A DNA stretch of 64,000 nucleotides. Origin: Dysidea avara. Its lineage: Eukaryota; Porifera; Demospongiae; Dictyoceratida; Dysideidae. The stretch lies in NCBI RefSeq assembly GCF_963678975.1, contig NC_089275.1:20232467-20296466 (forward strand), given 5' to 3'. The position numbers and the translations under genes were made by a program. The notes under the pieces are model-generated. The model ran no database searches and was not told where the DNA came from. It saw nothing but the letters and a program-made list of their open reading frames with translations. Shown piece by piece: positions 1-13,331 of the stretch. The first letter of the stretch is position 1; each line of letters opens with the position of its first letter.

Positions 1-142
1 TGTACATTTACTGATAAAATATTTAAAGTACATCTACTTCATATTTTCTTCTTCCTGTAGTAAAGAAAAAAAACATAGGTTAAAAAAGTCCCAAAGCTGG
101 CCATAGGCCGGCTTTGGGGTATACAAATACAAAAAGAAATGA

Positions 143-465
143 AATCTAATCCAAAACAGCCAAGTTGTAAAAAAAGTGTGCGGCCCTCAGAAAGGCTATG
201 GTGAAAAAAGATGTGAAATCCAAGGTGGCGGCCAAGAAATGGCTGTGATGGTAGGTTAATGGTAAAAATTTTAATAATGACAATTTAGGTAAATTTTGTG
301 AAGCGGCACAAAAATTCACCTGAATTGTCGTTATTAAAATTTTTACCATTAACCTACCATCACAGCCATTTCTTGGCCGCCACCTTGGATTTCACATCTT
401 TTTTCACCATAGCCTTTCTGAGGGCCGCACACTTTTTTTACAGCTTGGCTGTTTTGGATTAGATT
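143..465. mobile_element. Hairpin MITE, family A, copy 1
   Basis: A near-perfect inverted repeat with arms of about 150 bp around a short loop near 300. It opens with AATCTAATCCAAAACAGCC and closes with the reverse complement (GGCTGTTTTGGATTAGATT). No coding capacity is seen; short frames inside are by-products of the palindrome. A second copy lies at 13332-13766 and a short divergent relative at 59671-59790, so this is a repeated non-autonomous DNA transposon (MITE-like). No clear target-site duplication was found. Confidence 0.85.
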
Positions 466-2415
466 ATAATTATTCTACCACTTTATGTATAGCTATGTTA
501 GCTGTAATGTAACCATACCATTAAAGTGGTTTACTTTGAGTAGTCACATGTGCACACACTGTGCTTGTCTTTATAACAGTGTTTTAATCAATGACCATGT
601 TGAGTGGAAAATTATATCTGAGGTGTACTGCTTCATCTATCACACCAAATAACCTAGACCCCCCTACAATATAACATGCACGAGTCCTAGTTATAGATTT
701 GTAAATTGTATAAATATTATTATTAAAAGTGTTTTGAATATTATGTTTCACAACTACCGATCTTATTATTAATGGTCTAAACTTCAGTAAACTAATACTA
801 AATTCTTTTAAAACCTTTTTCCTTAGTAACACCATTTTGTCATTATTATACATAATGATGGTATAGCATCAACTCCACATCATGATTAACAATTTGCTCA
901 AATAATTAAAATGTTTAGGTGAGGAAGCATAATTGTGACCAGATCTGCAAAAAGGAGTCTTATAGCCTTTCCAAATTTCCAATTTTGACGAGTCATAGCT
1001 TATAATGTGTTTTAACCCATTGTCTTAAAATTACATTCAAGAAGAGTGCTATGTTAGGAGTGTAAGGTAACCAAAGTTCAGGCTGCTATCATACACACAA
1101 GTCAAGTTATGGATTGCCAAGTGCATGCAATATGAAAGGCTATAGACCCCTTTTCACAGATCTGGTCGCAATTATTGTTGACCTATATATTTAGCAATAT
1201 ATGTTTTATAAATAGCAGCTATCAGAATATAGCTATGTGCATGTGTATGAAATTTTTGTCTTCACTGTCTACAAGTTGTTCTGTATTAATTTGTTCTATT
1301 TATATAGTATAGGCCAGCTTGTCTGGTATTGGTATGGATTGTTACACACTACTACAGCAGCTATAGTAGTGCTGTATACAAGTTTAGTGCCCTGCATGTG
1401 TAATATTGTATATGACAGTGTGGAGGGTTTACTAACTGTTAATTTCCAATGTAAATACAGTGGTTTAAGTTGAAATCACTTATTACTTATTCAGTGTACA
1501 TTTACTTTGCCATCACTGTACAGACTCAGGGGAGGGATGCATGGGGGCTGAAAGCACCCCCTCCAAAATTTTACATGTACAAGCTAGAAGCTGTAGTACA
1601 GGTACATTATGCATGGATGAGTAGTGAAAGGATTGAAAAGAATCAGGGGAATCTTCCAACAGGGGCTCAAAATTATACTTTAAGAATAAGACTTAAAATA
1701 ATTATCGAAATACTCTAATAGAACAGTCAACTACTCTAATAGAACATCCAACATTAAAAGTTTTTTACAAGACCAGTGCATATAAGGTAAAGTTAAAGCT
1801 ATTCTTCTTGACCTGTATACTGCTATCTCACCAATCATCCTGCCATATGCTGTACCAATTGCTTACAGTTAAAAATTCATAATTACACTTTATGCTCTGG
1901 ATCACATAAAGTATCAATTCAGTAAGTCTTCTTGATACTGAAAACAACTTCTGTTTAAGGTAAAGAGTGGGTATTATCAGTGGTAGCTATAAACGTGATG
2001 TTTGTGTTGATCTCTTGCAAGTAAAGCAGTAAACTTTTTGGTATATATAAAGTTGCTACAAATAAAAGAGAGGAATTTAGTTAAAATAGCTTCAGATTCA
2101 ATCTTGTGATAGCTATATATTCTGGGGGAGCATACCCCCAGAATCCAAGTATGCTACACATCCTGAGTGTATATAGACCAACTGGTGAGTCAACTTGCTC
2201 CCTCCACTGACACGTTCTACATAAGCCCTCTCTTTATTGACTGTTTAGACACTTAGAGTCATGAGACTGTAAAGTGTATACTATCAAAACACAATGGAAA
2301 ATTTGTTTAATATTGATCATGATCATTTCTCTCCCTTTCTGTTCTTTAAAAACTGATTTTAAGCTACTGGCTGTGCATGCCTTTCATATGACAGCTATAG
2401 TATTAATTACAACAT
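466..2415. other. Intergenic, no gene recognised
   Basis: AT-rich DNA with only short, uninformative reading frames. Around 1530-1560 and 2120-2150 there are short G-run/C-run hairpins (GGGGG...CCCCC) of a type that recurs near 2880, 21850 and 36000, probably scraps of dispersed repeats. Confidence 0.5.
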
Positions 2416-2664
2416 GCTACACAGTAAAAACAAACTAGTGAAGGTCACTACTATTGTCTGCCACAATACTCACTATTTTTGTGTAGTCACTTTCACTACT
2501 AATTTTGTAGTGACCGTGACTACCATGTAGTGAGACTGACCTTCACTACAAAAAAAAAAAATAACAAAGGTCTTTACAAAAGTAATGAATGTTACTGCTT
2601 AAAAATAGTGAGTATTGTGGGAGAAGTTAGTAGTGTAATTCACTACAATTTTTTACAGTGTAGC
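2416..2664. mobile_element. Short inverted-repeat element (Tc1/mariner-like MITE?)
   Basis: About 250 bp. The left end GCTACACAGTAAAAA is matched by the inverted right end TTTTTACAGTGTAGC, and the complementarity continues inward (AATACTCACTATTTTT at both arms). The interior has several short copies of a CACTAC/GTAGTG motif. Taking the ends as CACAGTAAAAA, each end is flanked by TA, which would fit a TA target duplication as in Tc1/mariner. The superfamily is a guess; the inverted-repeat structure is seen directly. Confidence 0.65.
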
Positions 2665-3670
2665 CTAGGGAATAATCAAGAGTTTGTAATACTTGTAAGA
2701 GTTCATAATATTTATACCCCTGATTCTTTTCCCCATACAAATACTTATTATGAACTCTAGGAATAATGATGCCACTTTGTCATTGCTTTTTAATACTGTA
2801 AGCATTGTGAGTCACTTAAACACATTAAGTGACATAGTTTTTCAGGTCTTCTTACCAAATTAACAAAATTTTCCTGTGGGGGCATATGCCCCAGATAGCT
2901 TCGCACATTGTGCAGCTAGAGTTGCATTAATCATTAACCAGTTGTCACTATTCTTACTCACCCATTATAGCTAATTTATAAGTTCCCCTGCAATACCCCC
3001 TTCTGAAATCGTAGATCTGCCCCCTGACAGTTTAAGGATGACAATGACCTTTGTGGATCAGACGTTTATCATTAAAAAAATGGAACATATACTTATAGCT
3101 ATAGAGTATAGAGCATGTGGCAGACAACAAAGTCTATATAATCATATGGTAGCTAAAGCTTCTTCCCTCCTAGCAGAATAAAAACTCTAAAACATCATCC
3201 CTGTCAGAGCAGACTAGGAGGCTCTAGTACTGTTAGCTATAGAGAGCATGGAAGACCAAGAGTACGAAATACTTAATTACTGCATGATAGCATGAAGTGC
3301 ACTACTTGAAGAACATTCTGAGAATGCAGTTGTGTTGGATATTAGTCTCCTGAAAAAAGCTCTGTTGGACCAGGCACTCTCAAAAATACTTTCACCCGGT
3401 CATATCTAGCCGTATCTAGCTAAAGACCTGACCGGGATATAAATTAATGTATAACTAGTTCACAAAGGTCTCAGTGAAGTTAACTAGCTTTAGGTATACT
3501 ATGATTCAAACTTTTGTAGTTTATATATTATGTGCTTGCATAAGCCGGATTGCAAGCCATTACCCGGATTTTGCACGCCAACGTGACACGTATTTAGTAA
3601 ATTACGCGAGTACTGAATCACTGCCGTCCCAAAAAATTAGAATATAGCTACGCCGGTTCTGAAGCTCGAG
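2665..3670. other. Intergenic / upstream of methyltransferase
   Basis: No gene seen. Contains repeat-like scraps near 2877-2900 and 3005-3030 (the phrase GATCTGCCCC also occurs near 22044). The last 120 bases before 3671 are richer in CpG than the surroundings, as often seen at promoters; no TATA box could be assigned. Confidence 0.4.
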
Positions 3671-4663
3671 ATGTTTGCTCCTCGAACACTTACGAAACTG
3701 TTTTTCAGCAGGTGTGGACCTTGCACTAAATGTGTGCGGTACTTAACAGTGGCATCTCAGTGTAACTCAAGGTCAGCAGGTGATAAAGGTGATGATGTTT
3801 ATGGAAAGGACAGCTCGTACATACAGAAAGAAGAAAAGATTCACCCATTTCTTGCTCCTGTCATCAAAACTTATCTAAAGTTGGAGAGTTTCGGGAAAAG
3901 GTTTCTAGATATTGGGTGTGGTCCAGGCCAATGGAGTCGTATGGCTGCACTACATGGAGCCAAAAGTGTTGATGGGTTTGACATACAAGAAAAGATGGTA
4001 GAGGCAGCCAAACAAGCTACTTCAAAGTTCAGTACAGTTAACATCAAATTGGGAGATGTAAGGGACATGCCATATGATAACGATGTGTTTGATATTGCCT
4101 TCAGCATTTACGTCACTAGCACTTTACCGAAGAAAGCATTAGCCATGCATTACCAAGAACTGTATCGTGTGCTTGCACCTGGTGGGAAGGCCATAGTAGT
4201 TAACCTTACCAATTCAGCTTATCAACAATTATATGTGTCCGATGGAGCAGACAAATCTGCTGTTCAAAAAAGCATCAGTCAAGTTCTAACCAGTCTTCCA
4301 AAACATCCAACACTACAGCAAATTAACCATCATTTTCAACCATTCGATGCAGCTATTGAAAGTCTGTGCTTTGCCCTAGATAAAGATGGGTCACTTTTTC
4401 GTATTGACAATATAGAAGATTTGACCATTGGAGAGGATGTGTGGTTCAAAGCTCGTTCTTTAACATTTCCAGACTATTTTTATAATGAGCAGTATTTAGT
4501 TGACCTAACTGTTGCCAGTGGTCTTCATGTAGACAAAGTAGAAAACTACTGTACAGAAGAAATCAGGTTAGCCCACAATACAAAGCATCCTGATGCTTTT
4601 GCCAGCAAAAGCCGTGTTGAGAACCCATTATCCGTTATGTCTTATTTGACAAAGCCATTATAG
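3671..4663 (+). CDS. Class I SAM-dependent methyltransferase, intronless, 330 aa
   Basis: Predicted to transfer a methyl group from S-adenosylmethionine; the acceptor is unknown. The Rossmann-fold motif I, FLDIGCGPGQW, is at residues 78-88. It is followed by the acidic strand-2 end (GFDIQEKM, about 101-108), a GDVRDMPY segment that would contact the adenine, an FDIAFSIY strand 4, and the LAPGGK turn near 168-173. This is the Methyltransf_11/25-like order. The roughly 150 C-terminal residues after the core are not recognisable. The N-terminus is rich in Arg, Lys, Ser and Cys and lacks acidic residues over the first 30 positions, so mitochondrial import is possible but unproven. A single uninterrupted frame runs from ATG to TAG, so the gene is intronless or a retrocopy; the frame is intact. 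Substrate cannot be called. Confidence 0.88.
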   Translation: MFAPRTLTKLFFSRCGPCTKCVRYLTVASQCNSRSAGDKGDDVYGKDSSYIQKEEKIHPFLAPVIKTYLKLESFGKRFLDIGCGPGQWSRMAALHGAKSVDGFDIQEKMVEAAKQATSKFSTVNIKLGDVRDMPYDNDVFDIAFSIYVTSTLPKKALAMHYQELYRVLAPGGKAIVVNLTNSAYQQLYVSDGADKSAVQKSISQVLTSLPKHPTLQQINHHFQPFDAAIESLCFALDKDGSLFRIDNIEDLTIGEDVWFKARSLTFPDYFYNEQYLVDLTVASGLHVDKVENYCTEEIRLAHNTKHPDAFASKSRVENPLSVMSYLTKPL

Positions 4664-7600
4664 TGTAGTGAACTTTTTCACTGTAGTATTGCATACCTGT
4701 GTTTTTGTATTGTACCAAGTGTACAAAAAAAATGATGCAATGGTGGTCTATCAGAGGAGGTTGGTCATGCGTCATAACCATATGATGCAACTGAGCATTG
4801 TTCTAGGTGTTAAGACTAGTTTAGCAGCTAGGAAAGCAGTGTGTTGTACTTGTACTCAGAAGACTTGTAGAGGCCCTGGGTCGCTGTGGTTTGGATATAC
4901 AATCTGTCCTTTAGAACATTAAGAGGTGTAAATGTTGAATTAGTTCAACACTTTGAGATCAGGAGATGAATGATGATGTGTGACCAACCTCCCCTGGTGG
5001 TCTATGCAGCTAGGAAGTTTGTATATGCATGTACAGCTAAAGCTTAGTCAGCAGGTGAAATTATGGGTCCATGTAGAAAAGTAACTACACATGTTGCATA
5101 CTTTTTATAGACATGCGTACATTGTGCCAGAATAATTTTGGGAATAGTTTGTGGTAAAAATCAGGATTGCTGTAGAGTTGTTATTATTAATGCATATGCT
5201 ATGTAGCTTTCACTGGAGTATAGCTGTACCATGTATTAACAGTTTGTGTCTTAGTTAGCCTGAAAAAGGATGTCAAATTTCAGTTTTGCAAACAAATATT
5301 GATAGTGACTATGTACAGCTGTACAGAACTTACCATATTAACAATGCATGCGATATATTTTTGGAAATGCTATCCCTCTGATGAAAGCTAAGCCTGTATA
5401 TACAGAGACTCATCTTGACATAACGCTCTGCTGGATGCAGACAGGAATCCCAGACCTAGTGGTGACTCGGTCTTCTAGCAACAGCACTAGGCATGCCCCA
5501 TGCACAACAGCTGAGATCCGGAACTTCCTGAGCATTTAGTCCTAAACTACAGCATTGACTTGTTGCCAGCTATAACATGCAACAATGATTTCTAGCCATC
5601 TTCACTTTAATTATAGTGGTTCCTGACACTGTTAACAGCATCACTAGTTGTGGTTTTTACCTGTGTCCTGAGGTGCAATATTAAACACAGGTGTATACTT
5701 TAGTTCCCATGGATGCATACTCAGGAAGCATCATGCAGTATTAATTAAAACATAGCAAATTAATTTTATCATATTGCTAACTATGTATATTCCTCATAGA
5801 TTTTTTAGACCTTTGTTTATCCTTACTTTCCCTAGCACAATGCATGCAGCATATGCATGACGTGTATATAGATTTACTCTGTTATTACTAGGCAGATGGC
5901 AATTGACAATGCACCGAGGGGGTGAATCACCAATTTGCCAATTATTGCTGTAGCTTACCTACAGCAAATAATTAAATAAAAGCCAGCAATTAGTAAATCT
6001 ATCCAGATTTTCCACTCAACAATAGACATAGATATTGGTAAGCTGTTTCAATCCTTATAATTATTTTTGTAGTAGTTTGATTATGTTTAGATTAGGTTTT
6101 TACAGGCTTTTCCTTCTTACCTGTACCCCCAGTAGTAATTGAAAAAAATGAAAATGTTGATAAGAAGAATTATTCTATTCACTCTGAGATGAATGATAAA
6201 TTGTTGAGTATAATTAGTGTGTATACTGTACTAAAGCACTGTGCATCTTATTGTAATTTCTCTTAATTTCACGCTGCTTCTGATGTACTCTTCCCACATG
6301 CAGCAGTCAATTTACTATGTTGGAACATGCAAAGTATACACATTCTCTCAGCCTATACCTCTGCTTATGTATTGAGTGGCTGTTCTGTTGCCTTGACACA
6401 GGGCCAGTTGACTCAGTTCATATTATTGCCACAACTAGCTAGGTTTTACACTGCTTGACTACTACATTTTCTAAAAATTTAACGTGATCTCGGTTTATGC
6501 TTAGTTGCCTTGATGCAAACAAGTGATTCTTCATATTTAACGATTCCCTCTTCTCTCCTTACCACCCTACATTGTCCTTCACAACGTACGAGAGAAACAA
6601 CTCAGTGGCCTTGTTAGGACTACATGTCCCTTGGATACTGGACCATTGTTGGGGATTGTAAACAGGGGAAAGAAGAATAACAAAGGTTGATGGAAATTGA
6701 TTGCCTGCATGGACTGAAACGTCTCGTTTTTACAGCACAGCTTGCTAACATTGAATTAAGTGCTTCAGTCTTGCCATCTACTCTATCATCCTTTCAAAAC
6801 TGTGTCAACTTCATTCATATTGGGTATTGAATTCAGTATAGCTAAGTTAAATCTGGCTGTAGGCAAATTTTGATGTGGCAGTTAAGAGTATCAGTTACTT
6901 CTACAACCTGGTTATAGCTATTACCCATGCAGAGTGGTCAAGGGAAATGATCTGGGGGTGTAGCTAGCTTATCACCCCACAAGTGGGAAATATAGTTGCA
7001 TGCATAAACATACATAATTTTAAATTAAACTTATTATACAGACCCAAGTACAGACCAGTCTGTGCATGGCTGTGTGTGCATCTGGGGACCAACCATTACA
7101 TTTATTTATTGTTTATTTATGATTACTTTACATGCACAGCAGGATTACAGGGAAGACGTCTTGTTTTGTTAAGACAAAATACAACATAATTACAGGGGTC
7201 TAGACTGAGGGTTACCAAGCACTGGATGGACAGTACAGGAGCCCTGGCAAGACTTGTACTATTAAATTAAAATACAAAAATAATTATAGCATGCAGAAGA
7301 GTTCAGTTTAGGCAAACTGATAGATCCCAGTCCGGGGAGGCTCTAGAATTAAAAATTCTGTATGAGCAGGAGACAGCAATGCGAGCAGCATGTTCAAACA
7401 GGACAGGGATCTTATGGTGGTCTTCTTTGCCACTTCACAAGAATTGGCTACTTGGGCAATTGTGTCTGGCATAAAATGGCCTAAACAGCCAATCTCAATG
7501 GAAATGAGATTGACAGATAAACCAGAAGCTGAAGGTTGTATTGTAAACAGCTATACTGGTCTTCAATTAAAGCAGCTATGTGCAGAAATAGTGTGGTCAT

Positions 7601-7914
7601 GTGTGGGGCAAAATTGTGCCAACTGCCCAAACTAATTACTTAACTACATACTGTACATGTAGACAACATACAAAGACACTTACTTAATAGCTACAATTGT
7701 TGTATAAATCAAAATTGATGACATAATGATTCAGTGTAAAAATATTTTTTTTAGCTAGCTAGTTTGATTTGCTGAGTTACTAGGGGAGCTACAACCTATA
7801 CACCTCATCCATCAATAAGCCTATAATAATATTTTTTACTCAAGTCAACGTATTTGGGTAGTGCGCCGCAACTCTAATTATTATAAATTGTTGCGAAATT
7901 ATCAATTCACAAAA
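4664..7914. other. Long gene-poor interval
   Basis: About 3.2 kb with only short frames (the largest are 84 aa directly after the methyltransferase stop and 81 aa at 7390-7635). None has recognisable motifs or codon structure. No long inverted or tandem repeats were noticed. Confidence 0.5.
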
Positions 7915-7941
7915 TGCGCAGCGCAATTTATAAACTGCGCA
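7915..7941 (+). promoter_or_regulatory. Palindromic CG-rich motif around a TATA-like box, transporter promoter candidate
   Basis: TGCGCAG (7915-7921) and CTGCGCA (7935-7941) form an inverted pair enclosing TTTATAAA (7927-7934), about 75 nt upstream of the transporter ATG at 8010. The location is suitable for a core promoter. There is no other support. Confidence 0.3.
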
Positions 7942-8009
7942 AATTCACCTAACAATTGTTGATTGTGTCCTACCCTAATTTACGAGGCGATTGAGGTGGC
8001 TCGAGTGCA

Positions 8010-11000
8010 ATGCTCAAAACACCGTCTCAGGAAGAATTTGAACTAGAAGTGTTGAAGGATCCGACTAAGGAAGAGGAGTTGAGTGATGCGGATGCCAGTA
8101 CGCAGATTCAGGGGCACGAAGAAAAACCTACTAGTCCTAGTGCTACTCGCATTTGGCCTGCCACTTACGTCTGCACTGTTGTGGCGTCTGGATTTCTTTT
8201 GCTAGGCTTTAGCATGGGTTTTAATTCACCTGTGTTGAGCAGCCTTAAGAGCAGAACAGGGTACACGTCACTGCAGAAGACACTGGATCAAGACATCTTT
8301 AATGTATGTTAATTTTAGTGAAGCATGAGGGCGTGGCCAGTTTGGATTGTTAAAATTTTGGTTTTGAATTGGAATTTAGATACTGGGTAGGCAGCAGGAT
8401 GCTGGTGTGATACCCTGGTTATGTAGCTAATACTGATCGAACTACTAGACACTGACAGCTGGAATGACTTCCAGTATAGCTACACCCATTTATATAGGCC
8501 ACTAATTTTGCTGGGCCATTTGGTTGCGTTAGTAAGCCACTTCACACTACTTAGCTATGGAGATTGTAAATGTGTACTACCCTTGCAGGAGGTTGTCATT
8601 TAATCCTGTGTTTAATTTGTATTACCATAGCAATACATTAATAGGCAGTGATCTGTGTAACAGGTAAAGGCGTTAGTGTAATAGTAGTTTCAACGACATG
8701 CTATTTTGTACTAATATTATGTTGATGTGCATTAAATAAATAAATAAAATCGTGTCATTCTTGTTGGAGTAATCTTGTGTAGTCAGATCACTTTCTTTTC
8801 ATTGCAAGTGGACAAGAAAAAGAAATCAGTGGTCTGGTAAACATAGCATATGCGGTAACACTTCGCGTTGTTCTGCACCTGGGAGTTTTATTGCATGCAT
8901 GCATGACTTTTGATTCTGCAGCAGAGAGGTTCATTTTCTTAGTGAGAACTACATGTGATAGCTCTAGGAAGTTTGCATGTTGTAATTATTGTCACTATCA
9001 GCAAGTCTCAAGTCTATAACCACACGGCATTTGTTCATTGCATGCAGAACAACAGCGCCATGTTCACTAGACTATTTTTTCAACCTGCACACAAAAGAAC
9101 CAGCTGGTTTTGAAAGCACACAAGGACCAATGCATTCACTCTGAAATCAGATTGTCATCATAGTACAGTATAATAGCTGTAATACAACTAAAAACTGGTT
9201 TCATGTATAAGCACAATCAGTACAGAACCCAAGTAGCCTATACATCGTGCACTTTGCATGTGTACGTGGGTACAGGTGTATAGGTGCATGCAGCATAAGT
9301 TAAGATATTTTTAATAGATAGCTATGTGCAATGTAAACTATAGTATGTATATACAGAAAAATTCAATAAAATAATTGAAATTATACCGACAATAAATTGT
9401 AAAGATGTGTTGATTTATTGCTGCAACTTCTGATCTGTTTAGTTCACCTTTTTAATTGGACTTACTCTCATCACTCCATTCAGTGGATATTTGACAGATC
9501 GTTTTGGACGTAAACTGTCTATTATTTTATGTTGTATTCCTTACACCTTTGGATGGTTGATAGTAGTTCTCACTGTGTCCACTGATGGTCCTGCATTCAG
9601 ACCACTCCTCTATATTGGACGTTTTGTGGTTGGTGTTGCTGCTGGATGGACTTCTGTTTGTTTTAATGTAAGTGTGGCTGTGCACACAGATTATTTTTCA
9701 GTTAATGTTGTGTTATTTTCAATGTCCAGACAATTGGTCTATTATTGGGGAAATTGGATCATTTTGTGGACGCATATAATTGCAGCTACTGTGCTTAACA
9801 AATTTTAAATCATAAGGTTTTACTGCAAGTTGAGAACTCAATAATATAATAATGGTGCATCTTCAGTGCACAGCTTCAGTGATGTGCCCATGCAGGTTTA
9901 GAATTGTACATAGTGCTGCATGGCTATAAGTGACAGGGTTGAGTCCAGTAAGTTGCAGTAGTGGTGGCTATTTTATTTGAGTGGTTGTCAGTACCAACTA
10001 CTGTAGGCACACCCCTGCAACTTGGAAGTACGTACCTTGTAGTTCTATACTATATACACAAAGAGGCGAACACTTTTAGAGAGGCGGACACTTTCTGTCT
10101 ACAATGTGCACAAAAATATTAGTCTGTGTTGCCACAGCCAATATCAAAATAAACCAACCAATTTTATACTTTTGTAGGCATATGTTGCTGAAGTGTCTCC
10201 AAGTCGTTATCGGAGTACATTTATTGTACTGAATGGATTGATGCTAACAGTTGGATTGTTCCTTGCTCAACTAATTGGAGTGTACATTTCTTATTACTGG
10301 CTAGCGATGATCCCCCTAGCTTTCACAGTTATTTTTGTACTGTTTTCCACAACTATCACAGAAACACCGCGATGGCTGCTTATACAAGGTAGGAAATCTG
10401 ATGCTGTGAAAACTTTAGCATGGTTTAATGGACCTAAAAGTAATGTTGGGGAAGAGATTCAAAAGCTTGAAGAAGGAATTTCTTCAGAAAAACTTTCAGT
10501 GTTTGATGTCTTCCGAGAGTTTAAGAACAGATCTGTTTATCATCCAGTGATCTTGGCATGTTTTGTTACTTTCTTCCTTGAGTTAAGTGGAATCAGTGCA
10601 GTTATATTCAATGTTGAAGACATATTCAAAAAAGGTAATGTAAAATCTCCTGGCCTGACATCATCATTTGCTACAGGAGGTGTCCAAATTGTGTCATCTT
10701 TTATTGGAATATTTACAACATTTGTGTTTGGTAGACGAACATTACTTATGATCAGTTACAGTGTAGCAAGTCTAAGTCATGCAGTGATGGGTGTTTATGA
10801 ATATTTAAACAATGAACCTTATTGTCATCCACCAGATGATCCTCAGTGTAAAAGTGACCTCTACCCACTGGCTATTGTCTGTGTGGCATTGTTTATAGCT
10901 AGTTATTCTGCTGGAATAGCTGCTACATCATTCCCTCTATTAGTGGAACTGGTTCCACTTCGTGTTAGAGGAGTAGGGATTGGCCTATCCTTATTTGTCA

Positions 11001-11188
11001 ATGGGAGTATTGCAGCTGTTATTGCTGGACTGTTTAACAGCTATGAAATTCTGGTCAAACCTTGGGGTGTGTTTTGGACATTTAGTTTAACATGTTTCAT
11101 TGCATTTTGGTTTGTAGCAGTGTTCATTCCAGAAACAAAAGGAAAAAGTTTGGAAGAAATTGAACATACTTTTGACAAGAGAAGGTAA
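8010..11188 (+). CDS. MFS sugar-transporter-like protein (SLC2A/GLUT family), three exons, about 509 aa
   Basis: Exons 8010-8303, 9443-9667 and 10178-11188 join in phase 0; donors are GTATGT and GTAAGT and both acceptors are AG. Family hallmarks, in order: an acidic cytoplasmic N-terminus, a first helix near residue 50, GYLTDRFGRK in the loop after helix 2 (exon 2), GRFVVGVAAG, an AEVSPSRYR block across exons 2/3, TETPRWL after helix 6, and the terminal PETKGKSLEEIE. The total length fits 12-helix GLUT/Tret-type carriers of the plasma membrane or vesicles. A Cys-containing loop lies before helix 10. Two sites usually linked to hexose binding are not canonical. Helix 7 reads LELSGIS where QLSGIN is usual, and helix 10 reads AGIAATSFPL where GP(I/V)PW is usual. 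The substrate is therefore open. A decayed paralogue lies at 22956-25608. Confidence 0.9.
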
Positions 11189-11222
11189 CACTCACCTAGA
11201 TCCTGGTTTTGTGAATTGCCTA

Positions 11223-11246
11223 AATATATATATATATATATATACA
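11223..11246. repeat. (TA)n microsatellite
   Basis: About twelve TA dinucleotides just after the transporter stop codon. The corresponding position of the duplicated locus lacks it. Confidence 0.9.
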
Positions 11247-13331
11247 CATATAGTCTTATAACATATTTACTTTATATGTAGTCAAGAGCTTATTGGCATA
11301 TTTATTACATTGTTGTAACTGTGTCAGTGTTTTTATGATCTTATGTAATTAAGATCATCTACTTCTTGAGATTATTGGTCACATGAGTTATATAAAATTA
11401 TTATGTTGCATGCAACATGTCTAACAAACTAATTTGTATATAGGAAGTCAGTTGGATCAATGTAACGTGTTAATGAGATAACTTAATGAGGTTATGAACC
11501 GCACCACGTGGCATCCTATACACAACACTTAGCAACTATATTGGTAGTATCTCATCAGAAGTATCCAGTTGCCTTCGATCTTGCTTCTATAAATATTTTT
11601 ATAATTTTTGAACTTTGAACAATGCTGCAATTGTTAAACAAATTCATATACATATTATGTCTAACAGCATATTGTGTCATTTATTTGTTGTCATTTGTAT
11701 TGGCACAGATACTATACTTACATATGTGGTATTGGTAATATAGCCTATGGTTCACATATTTAAAGATACATACTATCTAGCTCATGAACTACCGTAATTT
11801 ACTTTTTTTTTGTTGTAAAATAATTTTCATATACAAAACTTGTACGAAAATGTCTTACACAAGATCGAACATCTAAATTTTAATTTTAAACACCATCATG
11901 ATTATGATGAAATTAAGTACATGTATATGGATCCTCGGTCAACATGTCACCACACGTTTGACCAACTTGGGTCAGCTGTGGGCATGGCAAGGAAAACAAG
12001 CACATTAGTTATAAAACTAAATTTACAGCTAACATACAAATTAAAAACAATTCGGGTTGATTGTCCATTCTTTTACCATAGATAATTCTCTGTGAAGCAG
12101 AGGTTGAAGCACTGGCCATTTCATTCTATAGTCCTCTAGCACTTGCTTCAGAAAATAGGGATACTTGCTGGGTAAAATTAATCACATCCTTAATTGCGAG
12201 AATAGAATTACATTGAAAATGATAACTTCCACAGTTCTGTAGCAGTGAGAAATCTTCAAACGATCTAACTCAGCCAAAAGTTGTACACATTTAGGTTTAA
12301 TTTGTTCTGGCCACATGCAGATTCAATATGTTGTATTGCATCAAGTGGGCATGTAAGTTCTATGATACCTATCGATGAAGACAGTCTGTTATAGCTAGAT
12401 GACAATATCAAGTCAATAAGGAGTGACTAAACAGTGTAGGGGATGGTTTCTGGAGGAGAATCATTAAAGTGAAATCCCTGCAGATCGGCATAGACACTGA
12501 CTACTTAGCAATCAGTAAAGAGGGTGGTTAACTTGGATACCAATATTTGATTATGCCTATAGGTGTACCTTTGCTGAGATAGCGCTACAGGGAAACCACC
12601 CAAAATATGAATGGTAGTTGGTCGGTTAGAGCATAGATAATAGAAACCCCCTTATCTATGGTTAAAACCACACAGGGTACACTTGGTATCACACTGGATG
12701 TGCCAGTGACACAGGTTAACTGCAGTAGGCAATGTATCTGAGGATGTATAACCAAGAAGAAAAGTAGCCCAGGATACTTATTCCATGTTCTACGACTAGT
12801 CTCTTATCTAGCAGAATACACTGTACAGTAAGTTGGTTACGATGGGCTTCATTGTCTGATACAATGTTACTGGTTTGTAAATATATTGGTCTTTAGCTCT
12901 CTTGTACAGAGATCGCACTGATGGCATTTCAGACACTTGGCTTTTGGGGAGCCGACAAGATGGAATAATCCTGACTCTGGAACTGCAGGAAATCATTGCC
13001 AAGATGGAGATGTAGGCCCAATTCCTGCAGACAGGGATCAGATGACACACAAATACAAGAAAGCAAACTATGTTTTGCCTCTCTAGACACGTGAAAAAGA
13101 TTAGGGCAACATATTCCAGGATAGTATAAGATCACTTGAGTGGCATTTCTTGGAAGTTGTAACCATTTCTTAAGCTAATGAGTGACCATAGACTCAAGCT
13201 GATTGATAGTGTGGTGGTTGCATCAATGCATAAATGAAATCTCAATAGAGATATATTGTAATTCCTGTAAATGCACAGCTTATACCCTCCCCTAATAGGA
13301 AGAGTGTTAGTAGCTATACCCTCCCCTTGCC
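11247..13331. other. 3' flank of transporter and gene-poor DNA
   Basis: From 11247 to about 11700 the sequence is shared with the duplicated copy (to about 26015). From 12080 to 13330 there are only short frames on the minus strand (80, 68 and 70 aa). They show no recognisable domain and overlap each other, so they may be relics of an unidentified element. No gene is called. Confidence 0.45.

Noticed and set aside
584-853. 89-aa minus-strand frame
   Set aside because: No motif, no splice signals worth noting and AT-rich composition; treated as chance.
7390-7635. 81-aa frame upstream of the transporter
   Set aside because: No recognisable family, no homologous segment in the duplicated locus, no other support.
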